From the NCBI GenBank assembly GCA_016234365.1, contig JACRER010000056.1, positions 1 to 45,456 of the forward strand: a stretch of 45,456 bases of DNA, given 5' to 3'. Below the pieces are notes generated by a model that saw only the letters and a list, made by a program, of their open reading frames with translations, did not search any database and was not told the DNA's origin. The stretch is from Elusimicrobiota bacterium. GTDB lineage: Bacteria > Elusimicrobiota > Elusimicrobia > Elusimicrobiales > UBA9959. Of this stretch, positions 1 to 7,873 are shown piece after piece. The position numbers were made by a program, and so were the translations under genes. Position 1 is the first letter of the stretch. Every line of letters begins with the position of its first letter.

Positions 1-185
1 GGTTATCTCCCGGTTGGAGAAATTGCATTTCCCAGACCCGGTAGAAAGTATCTTGCGCCCGGGGACGTGGTTCTTCTCAAGCACCAGCACCGAGGCGCCG
101 GCGCGCGCGGCCTCCACGGCCGCGGCCAGGCCCGAGGCCCCGCCGCCCCCGCCCCAACAATAAGAACATCAATCTTCTGTTCCAT
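1..185 (-). CDS. HI0933/BaiN-like FAD-dependent oxidoreductase, N-terminal fragment with apparent frameshift
   Basis: Only the amino-terminal part lies in the window; the gene runs off the left edge. It starts MEQKIDVLIVGAGAAG, a Rossmann FAD-binding start with GxGxxG. The frame then changes in a run of G and C at about 136-156. In the other frame the family sequence continues (ASGLAAAVEAARAGASVLVL, then a GRKILSTGSGKCNFSN motif). That second motif is the hallmark of the HI0933/YhiN/BaiN flavoprotein family. Either the gene is frameshifted or the GC homopolymer was misread. The substrate cannot be inferred. Confidence 0.7.
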
Positions 186-205
186 AAGTGGCTATATAAA
201 AGCGA

Positions 206-324
206 AAAGGGTACAGGGTTAGCAAAATCCCCCCGGAAGGCGAGGCTTGCGTAAGCGCCGAGCCTGAGGGCGGCAGGCGCGGCCACGGTGTGGCCGACGC
301 CGGTTTTGCGGTCCTGTACCCTTT
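206..324. repeat. MITE-like element with 12-bp terminal inverted repeats
   Basis: AAAGGGTACAGG at 206-217 is exactly inverted as CCTGTACCCTTT at 313-324. The inside is rich in further palindromes, for example CGGCCAC-GGT-GTGGCCG. It is non-coding and lies between the flavoprotein and aldolase genes, both on the minus strand, so its transcript could also fold into a terminator-like structure. The form resembles REP/RAYT-associated or MITE repeats; no transposase is nearby. Confidence 0.6.
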
Positions 325-329
325 GAGCG

Positions 330-1325
330 TTACACCCTGCCGGCGGAGCCGAGCACGGTGGCGTTCTTGTCCATGTACATCTTGATCAGTTCTTCGCGGG
401 CCGGGCCCAGGTACTTGCGCGGGTCGAACTCGGTGGGCTTCTCCGCGAAGACCTTGCGGATCATGGCGGTCATCACCAGGCGGCCGTCGGAGTCGATGTT
501 GATCTTGCACACGGCGCTCTTGGCCGCGCGGCGCAGCTGGTCCGCGGAGACGCCCACGGCGTTCTCCATCTTGCCGCCGTACTTGTTGATCATGTCGATG
601 TACTCGTTGAGCACCGAAGAGGCGCCGTGGAGCACGATCGGGAACCCGGGGATGCGCTTCTCGCATTCCTCGAGGATATCGAAGCGCAGCGGCGGGGCGC
701 TCTCGCCGGGCTTCACCTTGAACTTGAAGGCGCCGTGGCTGGTGCCGATGGAGATGGCCAGCGAGTCCACGCCGGTCTTCTTCACGAAATCCTCCACCTG
801 CGCCGGGTCGGTGTAGTTGGAATGCTCGTGGGAGACCTCGTCCTCTATGCCGGCCAGCACGCCCAGCTCGCCTTCCACGGTCACGTCGTACTTATGCGCG
901 TATTCCACCACTTCTTTGGTGATCGCCACGTTCTTTTCGTAGGGATGGTGCGAGGCGTCGATCATTACGGAGGAGAAGCCGTTGTCGATGCAGCTCTTGC
1001 ATAACTCCACGGTGTCGCCGTGGTCGAGGTGCAGGGCCACCGGCACGGGGCCTTCCTTGAATTCCTTGATCATCTCCATCGCGCCGCGGCCCATCCAGCG
1101 CAGCAGCGTGGCGTTGGCGTAATCGCGCGCGCCCTTGGACAGCTGCAGTATCACCGGCGAGCGGCTGCGGCAGCAGGCCGTGAGTATGGCCTGGAGCTGC
1201 TCCATGTTGTTGAAATTGTAGGCGGGGACGGCGTAGCCGCCCTTCATGGCGTCTTTGAACATCTGGCGCGTGTTGACGAAGCCGAGCTCTTTGTAGGAAA
1301 CCGTCTTTTCCGTGGTTGCGGGCAT
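330..1325 (-). CDS. fba: Class II fructose-bisphosphate aldolase
   Basis: This zinc enzyme of glycolysis and gluconeogenesis cleaves fructose-1,6-bisphosphate into DHAP and glyceraldehyde-3-phosphate. At 331 residues it has the class II signature LDHG: D101 is the likely proton donor and H102 a zinc ligand. Other ligands are probably E153 (EGELG), H197 (SIGTSHG) and H233 (VLHGAS). A phosphate-binding KINIDSD segment lies near the C-terminus. A GGAGGT ribosome-binding site sits 5 nt before the ATG, and a near-consensus promoter precedes it. The gene looks monocistronic. A tagatose-bisphosphate aldolase role in the same family cannot be excluded from sequence alone. Confidence 0.93.
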   Translation of the reverse strand: MPATTEKTVSYKELGFVNTRQMFKDAMKGGYAVPAYNFNNMEQLQAILTACCRSRSPVILQLSKGARDYANATLLRWMGRGAMEMIKEFKEGPVPVALHLDHGDTVELCKSCIDNGFSSVMIDASHHPYEKNVAITKEVVEYAHKYDVTVEGELGVLAGIEDEVSHEHSNYTDPAQVEDFVKKTGVDSLAISIGTSHGAFKFKVKPGESAPPLRFDILEECEKRIPGFPIVLHGASSVLNEYIDMINKYGGKMENAVGVSADQLRRAAKSAVCKINIDSDGRLVMTAMIRKVFAEKPTEFDPRKYLGPAREELIKMYMDKNATVLGSAGRV

Positions 1326-1352
1326 AAAAACCTCCGTTCTGCGATTAGGCCT

Positions 1353-1381
1353 ATTATATGAATTAAACCGCCGGCGTCAAA
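1353..1381 (-). promoter_or_regulatory. Sigma-70-type promoter of the aldolase gene
   Basis: On the minus strand TTTGAC (1381-1376) is followed after exactly 17 bp by TATAAT (1358-1353). The -10 lies about 27 bp upstream of the aldolase ATG, with the GGAGGT ribosome-binding site in between. This is one of the two best promoter matches in the window. Confidence 0.8.
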
Positions 1382-1462
1382 ACCTCCCCCGGCCCGTCGC
1401 AATTTGCTAAAATATAAGGAAGTTCAGCGCGTGACACGCTACGGGGACAACGGAGGGAAGCG

Positions 1463-1912
1463 ATGCAACAACAGGAAAAGCCGTATCTTACAGGCAGGAC
1501 GTTCTTATTCAGCATTCATAAGGGCGAGGACCTGCTGCTGGCCATCCAGTATTTCTGCCACCACCACCAGGTGCGCTGCGGCCTCATCAACGCCATAGGC
1601 GCCGTGGAGCGCGCCACCTTCAGCGTTTACGACCAGAAGGCCAAGAAATACAACAAGCTCAATATCGAGAAAGAGCTCGAGATCCTCTCGCTCTCCGGCA
1701 ACGTCAGCCTGTTCGACGACAAGCCCATGGTGCACGCGCACGTAATGTTCTCCGACGCGGAGGGCAAAGCCTTCGGCGGCCACCTGGTGGCCGGCACCCG
1801 CGTCTTCAGCTCCGAGGTGTTCATCCAGGAGCTCACCGGCGACATCAAGGTGCGCAAACTGGAAAAGGCCACGCAGCTGCCGCTGTGGGCCAACCCGGTC
1901 TGCCTTAAGTAA
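1463..1912 (+). CDS. PPC-domain (DUF296) protein
   Basis: A 149-residue single-domain protein of the PPC/DUF296 family. These are small trimeric proteins, some predicted to bind DNA, with a likely metal site. The family signs are the VHAHV segment (H91, H93) and GGHL (H107), which together form the conserved histidine cluster, followed by an EVFIQEL stretch. GGAGGG stands 5 nt before the ATG. Its stop codon overlaps the start of era (TAATG), so the two are translationally coupled. The cellular role is unknown. Confidence 0.85.
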   Translation: MQQQEKPYLTGRTFLFSIHKGEDLLLAIQYFCHHHQVRCGLINAIGAVERATFSVYDQKAKKYNKLNIEKELEILSLSGNVSLFDDKPMVHAHVMFSDAEGKAFGGHLVAGTRVFSSEVFIQELTGDIKVRKLEKATQLPLWANPVCLK

Positions 1913-2859
1913 TGGCCGTCGCTCCGGAACACGGCAAGGATGGAGGCGTTCCAACGCCTCCATCTTCTTTCCGGTCCGGCTTCGTGCCCATCACCGGGCT
2001 GCCCAACGCCGGCAAGTCCACGCTGATGAACTCGCTGTGCGGCACGCGCCTCTCGATAATTTCCGAAAAGCCCCAGACCACCCGCAATAACATCCTCGGC
2101 ATCCTCAACGGGCCCGAGTTCCAGGCCGTCTTCGTGGACACGCCCGGGTTTCTCAAGGCCCGCAACATGTTCGAGCGCAGCATGGAAGGCGCCATCAAAC
2201 GCGCCGCGTCGGAAGAGGGCGACCTTTGCATCCTCATAGTCGAGCCCGGCCTGCCGCCGGAGGATAAGGTGCCGCTCTTCGAGCCTCTCCAGCGCATATC
2301 CTGCCCGCTTTTCCTGGCCGTAAACAAACTGGACAAGGAAAAATCGGATGACCGCGCCAAAGCGGCCGTCGCGTTCTACTCCGCCCGCCTGCCGGTAACG
2401 CAGGTCTTCCATATTTCCGCCCTCACCGGCGGCGGGCTGAAGGAACTGCGCGCCGGCATCAAGGCCGCGCTGCCCGAGCATCCCCCCTACTATCCGCTAG
2501 ACCAGCTTACCGACCGGTGGGAAAAGTTCTACGCCGCCGAGATCATCCGCGAGCAGATCTTTAAACTTTACAGCCAGGAGATCCCTTATTCCTCCGCGGT
2601 CGAGATAGAGGTCTTCCGCGAACAGCCCGGGGAGATGGACCAGATCCTGGCCGCGGTGCACGTGGCCCGCGCCGGCCAGAAGCCGATAATTATAGGCAAG
2701 GGCGGCTCTGCCATAGCGCGCCTGCGCGAAGCTTCCGAAAAGGCGATCAAGGCCTTCCTGCGCCGCCCGGTGGAGCTGCACCTCACGGTAAAGGTGACGC
2801 CGGGCTGGCAGGATAACGCCCAATTCCTCAAAGAGATAGGTTTTTATGACAAGAAGTGA
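1912..2859 (+). CDS. era: GTPase Era
   Basis: Era is a GTPase that binds 16S rRNA and helps mature the 30S subunit. GTPase motifs are G1 GLPNAGKST (29-37; more usually GRPNVGKST), G3 DTPG (76-79), G4 NKLD (138-141) and G5 SAL. A KH domain with IIGKGG follows, and the protein ends soon after it, as in the family. The first ~20 residues are an extension encoded largely by a perfect 26-bp palindrome (1939-1964), which looks like an inserted repeat. There is no Shine-Dalgarno of its own; the ATG overlaps the upstream stop. A later start would cut into the first strand before G1, so the longer start is kept. Confidence 0.93.
   Translation: MAVAPEHGKDGGVPTPPSSFRSGFVPITGLPNAGKSTLMNSLCGTRLSIISEKPQTTRNNILGILNGPEFQAVFVDTPGFLKARNMFERSMEGAIKRAASEEGDLCILIVEPGLPPEDKVPLFEPLQRISCPLFLAVNKLDKEKSDDRAKAAVAFYSARLPVTQVFHISALTGGGLKELRAGIKAALPEHPPYYPLDQLTDRWEKFYAAEIIREQIFKLYSQEIPYSSAVEIEVFREQPGEMDQILAAVHVARAGQKPIIIGKGGSAIARLREASEKAIKAFLRRPVELHLTVKVTPGWQDNAQFLKEIGFYDKK
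1939..1964. repeat. Perfect 26-bp palindrome inside the 5' end of era
   Basis: The 12-bp arms GATGGAGGCGTT and AACGCCTCCATC are separated by CC. The element lies 27 bp into the era reading frame and encodes part of a non-conserved N-terminal extension in frame. A hairpin this close to a start codon could also affect translation. Confidence 0.75.
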
Positions 2860-3319
2860 GCCGGAAACGGTCTTCTTCTATTCGCTGGCGGGCTACATGA
2901 CGGTTTCCCTCCTGGCCACGTCGCTCATCCTGCTTAGCTCGCTGGCCGCGATGAAGCTGGTCTTCTCCGGAGTAAGGCTGAACCTGGGCCCGGAAGAGGT
3001 TTACCGCCTGAAACCGCTGTTCTGCGCCTCCGCGGGCTTTGCCCTGGCGAGCGTGGCCACCGCGGTGCTGCAGTTCTTCCTGGCGAGCCTGCTGCTGCTT
3101 TCCGGTTTGGAGCGCCGCGTGCTTGGCGCCGCGGTGCTGGCCGTTTCTGTTTTTTCGGGGCTTTTCTTCTGGCGGGGCGCCGCGCACTCCGCCCTGGGGG
3201 CCTACCCGTTCTCCGGCCTGCCGGTGACGCTGAGTGCGCTCTGCGCGGGTTTCTGCGCGCTGTTCCAGAAGCCCGGAGAGAATCCCTGGCCTTTCACGGC
3301 CGCCGCCCTCTTCCGCTGA
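2846..3319 (+). CDS. Small integral membrane protein of unknown function
   Basis: 157 residues with about four hydrophobic stretches (near 12-38, 58-84, 90-108 and 118-140), so a predicted inner-membrane protein. I recognise no family. The ATG lies 14 bp inside the end of era, which suggests translational coupling. The stop codon directly abuts the convergent amrS stop. Arg and Lys residues in the loops (for example VFSGVRLN, ERR) may mark cytoplasmic sides. No catalytic motif is visible. Confidence 0.7.
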   Translation: MTRSEPETVFFYSLAGYMTVSLLATSLILLSSLAAMKLVFSGVRLNLGPEEVYRLKPLFCASAGFALASVATAVLQFFLASLLLLSGLERRVLGAAVLAVSVFSGLFFWRGAAHSALGAYPFSGLPVTLSALCAGFCALFQKPGENPWPFTAAALFR

Positions 3320-4342
3320 CTATTCCCAGATACCCGGTATTTTTTCGCCGCACGGGCAGGAGCCCCTGCGGCCCAGCAGGTTGCGCCTGACGGCGAACCC
3401 TTCGCGTTCTATCAGTATTTTGCCGCAGGCCGGACAGGCGGTATCCTGCCCTCGCGCCCCGGGCACGTTGCCGCAATAGACGTAGCGCAGGCCTTTCTTA
3501 AGCGCCGCGGCCCGCGCGCGGTAGAGGGTCTGCGGCGGCGTGGGAGGCGTCCCCGTCATCCTGTGGTCGGGGTGGAAGGCCGTCAGGTGCCAGGGGATAT
3601 CGCGCGAAAGCCCGGCAATGAAGTCCGCCATCCTGCCTATTTCCGCGTCGGAATCGTTGAAGCCGGGGATCAGCAGCGTCACCAGCTCCAGCCAGAACCC
3701 GGCCGCCTTGATGGTGCGGATACCGTCCAGCACGCGGTCCAGGCGCGCGCCGCAGACCCTGGCGTATTTTTCTTCGTCGAACCCTTTCAGATCCACCTTC
3801 CACAGGTCCATCACGGGCCGGAGCAGCGCCGCCGCCTCCGGAGTGGCGTAACCGTTGGACACAAAGCCCGCGCGCAGCCCTTTCTTTTTCCCCTCGGCGA
3901 AGACCGCCGCGGCCCATTCCGAAGTTATCAGCGGCTCGTTGTAGGTGGAGACTATGATCCCGGCTCCGGCGGCACCGGCTTCGGCGGCCAGCGCCGCCGC
4001 GGAAACTTCCTCGCAGGCCGCAGGTGAGGCGTCGGCGCCGGAGATGTTCCAGTTCTGGCAGAAATCGCAGCGGAAGTTGCAGCCCAGCGTGCCGAAGGAC
4101 AGCGTACGCGCGCCGGGCAGCGCGTGAAAGAACGGCTTCTTCTCCACCGGGTCCGGCGCCGCGCCGGAGATCCAGCCCCACGGCGCCAGCAGGCGCCCCC
4201 CGGCATTGGACCGGACGCCGCAGATGCCGTGGCCGCCGGCGTGGATGCGGCAACGGTGGGCGCAGGCCAGGCAGCGGATGTCCCCGCCGGGCAGTTTGGC
4301 GTAAAGCCCGCCTTCGCGCAGCAGGCCGTCGGGCAGGCGCAT
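3320..4342 (-). CDS. amrS: AmmeMemoRadiSam-type radical SAM enzyme (AmrS family)
   Basis: A radical SAM protein of 340 residues. The cluster-binding motif is CNFRCDFC (C88, C92, C95; CxxxCxxC). An N-terminal cysteine group (C24, C27, C31, C41) precedes it and a CPACG/CPCG pair lies near the C-terminus, as in this PFL-activase-like family. NWNISG follows the cluster motif, then STYNEP and SNGYAT. In many genomes AmrS occurs with AmrA and AmrB (AMMECR1 and Memo), but neither is in this window. It is the last gene of a three-gene minus-strand operon, 2 bp after the lipid kinase. The reaction is not established here. Confidence 0.85.
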   Translation of the reverse strand: MRLPDGLLREGGLYAKLPGGDIRCLACAHRCRIHAGGHGICGVRSNAGGRLLAPWGWISGAAPDPVEKKPFFHALPGARTLSFGTLGCNFRCDFCQNWNISGADASPAACEEVSAAALAAEAGAAGAGIIVSTYNEPLITSEWAAAVFAEGKKKGLRAGFVSNGYATPEAAALLRPVMDLWKVDLKGFDEEKYARVCGARLDRVLDGIRTIKAAGFWLELVTLLIPGFNDSDAEIGRMADFIAGLSRDIPWHLTAFHPDHRMTGTPPTPPQTLYRARAAALKKGLRYVYCGNVPGARGQDTACPACGKILIEREGFAVRRNLLGRRGSCPCGEKIPGIWE

Positions 4343-4344
4343 GG

Positions 4345-5238
4345 TCAGGAGGTAAGGCTCGGCTTCGGGGCCCTCACGCGGAGGGCCGAAGGGAGCACGC
4401 TGAAGCGGATTTTGCCCGTGTCGGAGTAGAAATCCTCGCCGTCGAGGTGGTACCAGGAGGCGCGGCCGCAGTCGATGTCTATCAGTTTGCCTTTGAAGGC
4501 GGAATAGATGTCCTTGTGCCGGTCCAAACGGCCGGCGAAAAGGTCCGGCACGGCGGCCAGCAGGCGCGGCACGGAAGCTTTTTTTATGGAGACCAGGTCC
4601 AGCAGGCCGTCGTCGATGTAGGCGCCAGGCGCCACCTTGGCCCCGCCGCCGTACTGCACGCCGTTGAGCACCGCGTTCACCATGGCCGTGAGTTCCAGGC
4701 GCAGCCCGTCCACCACGGCCGTGGCCGGGAACGGCTTATAGCCCAGCACCCGGCGGGCCGCGTGCCAGACATAGGGCAGGATGCCCCGGCGGTGGCTCAT
4801 GGAATTAAAATCGTGCGCCACCTCGGCGTCCAGGCCCACGCCGGCCGCCACGAAGAACGCCTTGCCGTCCGCCAGCCCGGCGTCCACGCGGCGGACCTCC
4901 CACTCCAACAGGCCTTCCAGCGCGGTGTCGAAATCCAGCGGGATATAAAGGTTGCGCGCGAGGCCGTTGCCGGACCCGCAGGGAAGTATCCCCAGCGCCG
5001 CTTCTTTGCCGATGAGGGGGCCGGCAGTCTCGCGGATGGTGCCGTCCCCGCCGACGGCCACCACGGTGGCGAACCCGGCCTGCAGCGCTTGCTGGGCCAG
5101 TTCGGAGGCGTGGCCGCGGGCTTCGGTGAACGCGTACTCGAACCGGAGCCGCCTGCCGGAAAAAAAGTCTTTCAGGCGGCCCTGGATATCCGGCGTCCTG
5201 CGGCCGGCGTTGGGGTTGATGATGAAGAAGTAGGACAT
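4345..5238 (-). CDS. Diacylglycerol-kinase-family lipid kinase (YegS/DgkB-like)
   Basis: A 297-residue lipid kinase of the DAGK catalytic family, which phosphorylates diacylglycerol or a related lipid with ATP. It opens with FIINPNAG, and the nucleotide-binding GGDGT lies at 63-67. The PCGSGN motif (86-91) and DDGLLDL complete the family signature. No transmembrane segment is seen, so it probably works at the membrane face. It is cotranscribed with the downstream radical SAM gene (2-bp gap) and follows an anchored protein. The exact lipid substrate cannot be told from sequence. Confidence 0.88.
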   Translation of the reverse strand: MSYFFIINPNAGRRTPDIQGRLKDFFSGRRLRFEYAFTEARGHASELAQQALQAGFATVVAVGGDGTIRETAGPLIGKEAALGILPCGSGNGLARNLYIPLDFDTALEGLLEWEVRRVDAGLADGKAFFVAAGVGLDAEVAHDFNSMSHRRGILPYVWHAARRVLGYKPFPATAVVDGLRLELTAMVNAVLNGVQYGGGAKVAPGAYIDDGLLDLVSIKKASVPRLLAAVPDLFAGRLDRHKDIYSAFKGKLIDIDCGRASWYHLDGEDFYSDTGKIRFSVLPSALRVRAPKPSLTS

Positions 5239-5254
5239 AGGCGGGGACGGCCCG

Positions 5255-5932
5255 CTACTCTATGGCGCTCAGCCCGGTAGCCCAGGCGGCCTTGTCTCCG
5301 GTGGCGGTAAGCAGCGTCAGCGTATTGCCGGAGGCCGTCTCGCCTTTGGAGCAATGGAAGCGCAGCCGGTAGACGTAGCCTATGCGCAGGTCCGGGGCGC
5401 CGCCCAGGATCTCGGAATCGTCCACGTAAAGATAATCCACCCGTTTGCCGGCGCCCGAGTAGAGGAAGTTGAGGCGCCACCCGCGCTGGGTTCGCTTGGC
5501 GGTGATCATCTGCAGTTCCAGTTCCAGGTCCTTGCCTATATAGTCCTGCGGGGCGGAGAAAAAATCGTCCTGGGCGCCTTTCACCACGGCGGTGCCTGTG
5601 GTTTCCCCGGCGGCCGGCTCGGGCGGCAGCACCGAGGCCTCTATCATCGCGGGGGCGGGCCTGGGCGTTTTTACGGGTTCGGGCTTGCGTTCCTCCTGAA
5701 CCGGCCTGGTGGCGGGTTCGGGCTCCGGCGCTTCTTCAGCTTCGGCCGCGGTATCGGGCTGGACGGCCGGGTTGGCGGCCTCATCGGCGCGCGCAGAATA
5801 CTCGGGCTGGTATCGCGGCGCCGCCGCCGCAGGCTTGGAAGGCATGAACCGCTCCTTGAGGATGAAGCCGATAAGCGTCCCTATCAGGAAGAACAGCACC
5901 GTGTTTATCACCCGGAGGCGGAAAAAATTCAT
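5255..5932 (-). CDS. Membrane-anchored protein with Pro/Glu-rich linker
   Basis: 225 residues. An N-terminal hydrophobic segment (about 9-25) probably anchors it in the inner membrane. A long low-complexity linker rich in Pro, Ala and Glu (about 33-120) follows, then a compact C-terminal domain of about 100 residues that looks beta-rich. The layout suits a periplasmic protein on a flexible stalk. I do not recognise the domain. It is the first gene of the operon with the lipid kinase and diverges from the FecR-domain gene across a 55-bp AT-rich spacer. Confidence 0.65.
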   Translation of the reverse strand: MNFFRLRVINTVLFFLIGTLIGFILKERFMPSKPAAAAPRYQPEYSARADEAANPAVQPDTAAEAEEAPEPEPATRPVQEERKPEPVKTPRPAPAMIEASVLPPEPAAGETTGTAVVKGAQDDFFSAPQDYIGKDLELELQMITAKRTQRGWRLNFLYSGAGKRVDYLYVDDSEILGGAPDLRIGYVYRLRFHCSKGETASGNTLTLLTATGDKAAWATGLSAIE

Positions 5933-5987
5933 TAGCCTGATTTTATAATATTTGGCTTATATTGTATATTTGGGACAGGAGGGCGAT

Positions 5988-6719
5988 ATGACAAAACTGA
6001 TCTTATCCGTTTTTTTGGCGCTGCCGCCCCTGCCGGCGGCCGCGGGCGTTGTGGGCTGCCTTTACGACGCCGGCGGGCAGGTGGAGGTACGCAAGGCCGG
6101 GACGCAGGACTGGAAGCTTGCCAGGAAAGGGCTCGAGCTCGCCGAAGGCGATGCCGTGCGCACCGGGGTGAACGCCTGGGGCGAGTTGCTGTTCAAGGAC
6201 GGCACTTTCGTGAAACTGGACGCAAGTTCGGAAACCTCCGCGGACGAACTTAAGGCCGGGGCGCAGGAGCGGGCCTTTTCATTTTCCTTTCTCAGGGGCA
6301 AGGCGCTCTGGATGGCCGCGAAGGTGCGCGGGGCGGTCACCTCCAGATTCTCGGTGCGCACCCCGGCGGCGGTCTGCGCCGTCCGCGGCACCGACTTCTC
6401 CATGGCCGTTTCCACTTCGGGCGAGACTTCCGTGGGCTTATTCGATGGCAAGGTGGCCCTCTCCGGGCCGGCCGGAGAAAAAGAATTGCTGGCCGGCGGC
6501 GAGGCTAATGCGTCCGCGGGGCAGATAGCCGTGCAGGCCCGCCTCTCCCGCCTGATGCAGGCGGAGCGGCGCCGCTACGCGCGGGTAAAAGGGCGGGTGG
6601 AGGCCCTGCGCAAGCGCCTGGCGCAAAGGGAAGCCTTTATAGACGACTACATCTCCCGCCAGGACAAGGCGCTGCTGGAACTTGAGAAGCGGCGGGACGA
6701 GAGATTGAAGAAGCGGTAG
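5988..6719 (+). CDS. FecR-domain periplasmic protein with C-terminal coiled coil
   Basis: 243 residues. A signal peptide (about 1-19) leads into a FecR-type domain. The hallmarks are ELAEGDAVRTG, a GELLFKDG strand and VRTPAAVCAVRGTDF (near 120-135), which is the diagnostic FecR core. The last ~60 residues are charged and helical, probably a coiled coil. The ATG at 5988 is chosen because AGGAGGG lies just upstream and the signal peptide starts there; an in-frame TTG at 5952 has neither. There is no sigma or anti-sigma partner, so this is probably a stand-alone FecR protein rather than an iron-uptake regulator. Confidence 0.82.
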   Translation: MTKLILSVFLALPPLPAAAGVVGCLYDAGGQVEVRKAGTQDWKLARKGLELAEGDAVRTGVNAWGELLFKDGTFVKLDASSETSADELKAGAQERAFSFSFLRGKALWMAAKVRGAVTSRFSVRTPAAVCAVRGTDFSMAVSTSGETSVGLFDGKVALSGPAGEKELLAGGEANASAGQIAVQARLSRLMQAERRRYARVKGRVEALRKRLAQREAFIDDYISRQDKALLELEKRRDERLKKR

Positions 6720-6735
6720 GCGATCAGGGCGTCAC

Positions 6736-6790
6736 AAAAAAGGGGACAGGCTACTTTTCCGCAGCGGAAAAGTAGCCTGTCCCCTTTTTT
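6736..6790. terminator. Bidirectional terminator formed by a perfect 55-bp palindrome
   Basis: Two 27-nt arms (6736-6762 and 6764-6790) are perfect inverted repeats around a single A. The outer part is A6-GGGGACAGG on one side and CCTGTCCCC-T6 on the other, so it can end transcription of both convergent genes. The GGGGACAGGCTACTTTT core resembles palindromic repeats scattered in many genomes next to RAYT transposases; copy number needs checking. Confidence 0.82.
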
Positions 6791-6805
6791 GCTATTCCCC
6801 CCGCT

Positions 6806-7861
6806 TTACTGCAGTTGGGCGTCCAGGTCGTAGGAGGAGGTGCGGTTTATCTTGACCGCTATCTTGCCGTTCTTCATCAGCAACTGCGACAGGTCCGCCG
6901 CGCCGCCCTTATGCATGGCCACGTCGATGACCGCGACCTGGGCGTTGTATCCGCGCACCCAGGAGGCCCGGACGGCCGGGATGTTGCGCAGGAGCTTGGT
7001 GAACTCGCTGAGCTCGTTCATGCTCTTCACGTTGGCCAGGTTCAGCCGGACTATGGACTTCTCGCGAAGGGCTTTGAGGACCTTTTCCTTCAGGCCTTCG
7101 GCGCTTTTCTTGGCCACGTTGATGAGCGAGGCGCGGGCCGCCGCCGTTTCATTGAGGTCTATGCCGCCGGCTGACTCCTGCATGGAGGCCAGCGTTTCTT
7201 CGGAGCCGGTCTTTACGGCGGAGACCGAAAGCCCGGCGCGGTAGGAAACGAAGCCGCCCAGGCCTTCTTTGGTGTTGAAGGCGGTGGAGGCTTCGCCGCG
7301 CACTACGATATCCGCTTTCCCCTTCTCCCCGGTAAGAAAACCCGCGTCCGTGAAGCGGCTTTTGAGCTCCAGGGCGGCGTACTCGGTCTGCTGCGGTTTT
7401 CCGTCGGCGGACTCTTTGATGTCGAAGCCTATGACGGGATTACCGAGTTTCTGCGGCTCGCTTTCCAGCGTGCGCAGCTTGGCTGTAAGGTCTTCTTTGC
7501 GGACGTGGGCGCGGATGCGGGTCTTATAGAACTCTCCGTCGCGCCATTCCTTAAGGACTTCGTACTTCTCGATATACCCTTCGGTCTGGGAGGTAATGTT
7601 CTCGTCTATCAGGACGGACTTGGAGACCAGGGCGTCCTGGGAAACGTAGACTCCTACCACCAGGCCCAGCGCGTTGCGCATCGCGTCGTGCAGGGAGGTC
7701 TTCTTGGCGCCTTCGGCGTCGCCGCCTACGACAGGGGCCATACCTTCGGCCTCCACTACCTCTATCTGGTAGGCGGGGTTAAGGGCACTCTTCCGGGTGC
7801 CGGAACAGCCGGCGGCGGCCAACAGGGCCGCCGCCATCAGCAGTTTAGTGAAGCGTGTCAT
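6806..7861 (-). CDS. FlgT/LPP20-like outer-envelope lipoprotein
   Basis: 351 residues with a lipobox LAAAGC (lipid-modified C18). The N-terminal half contains the pattern of FlgT/LPP20-type domains: a helix with repeated Ala (LHDAMRNALGLVVG), then EGYIEKYEVLKEW and YKTRIRAHVRKEDL. The C-terminal half ends in a second alpha/beta region (about 260-350) without a recognisable motif. It is the second gene of a pair with the LPP20 lipoprotein, 12 bp after it. No flagellar genes lie in the window, so a motility role is not implied; a general envelope role is more likely. Confidence 0.68.
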   Translation of the reverse strand: MTRFTKLLMAAALLAAAGCSGTRKSALNPAYQIEVVEAEGMAPVVGGDAEGAKKTSLHDAMRNALGLVVGVYVSQDALVSKSVLIDENITSQTEGYIEKYEVLKEWRDGEFYKTRIRAHVRKEDLTAKLRTLESEPQKLGNPVIGFDIKESADGKPQQTEYAALELKSRFTDAGFLTGEKGKADIVVRGEASTAFNTKEGLGGFVSYRAGLSVSAVKTGSEETLASMQESAGGIDLNETAAARASLINVAKKSAEGLKEKVLKALREKSIVRLNLANVKSMNELSEFTKLLRNIPAVRASWVRGYNAQVAVIDVAMHKGGAADLSQLLMKNGKIAVKINRTSSYDLDAQLQ

Positions 7862-7873
7862 CCTGGAGCGGTC

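Noticed and set aside
5952-5987. TTG start upstream of the FecR-domain gene
   Set aside because: It puts 12 extra residues before a typical signal peptide and has no ribosome-binding site; AGGAGGG precedes the ATG at 5988.
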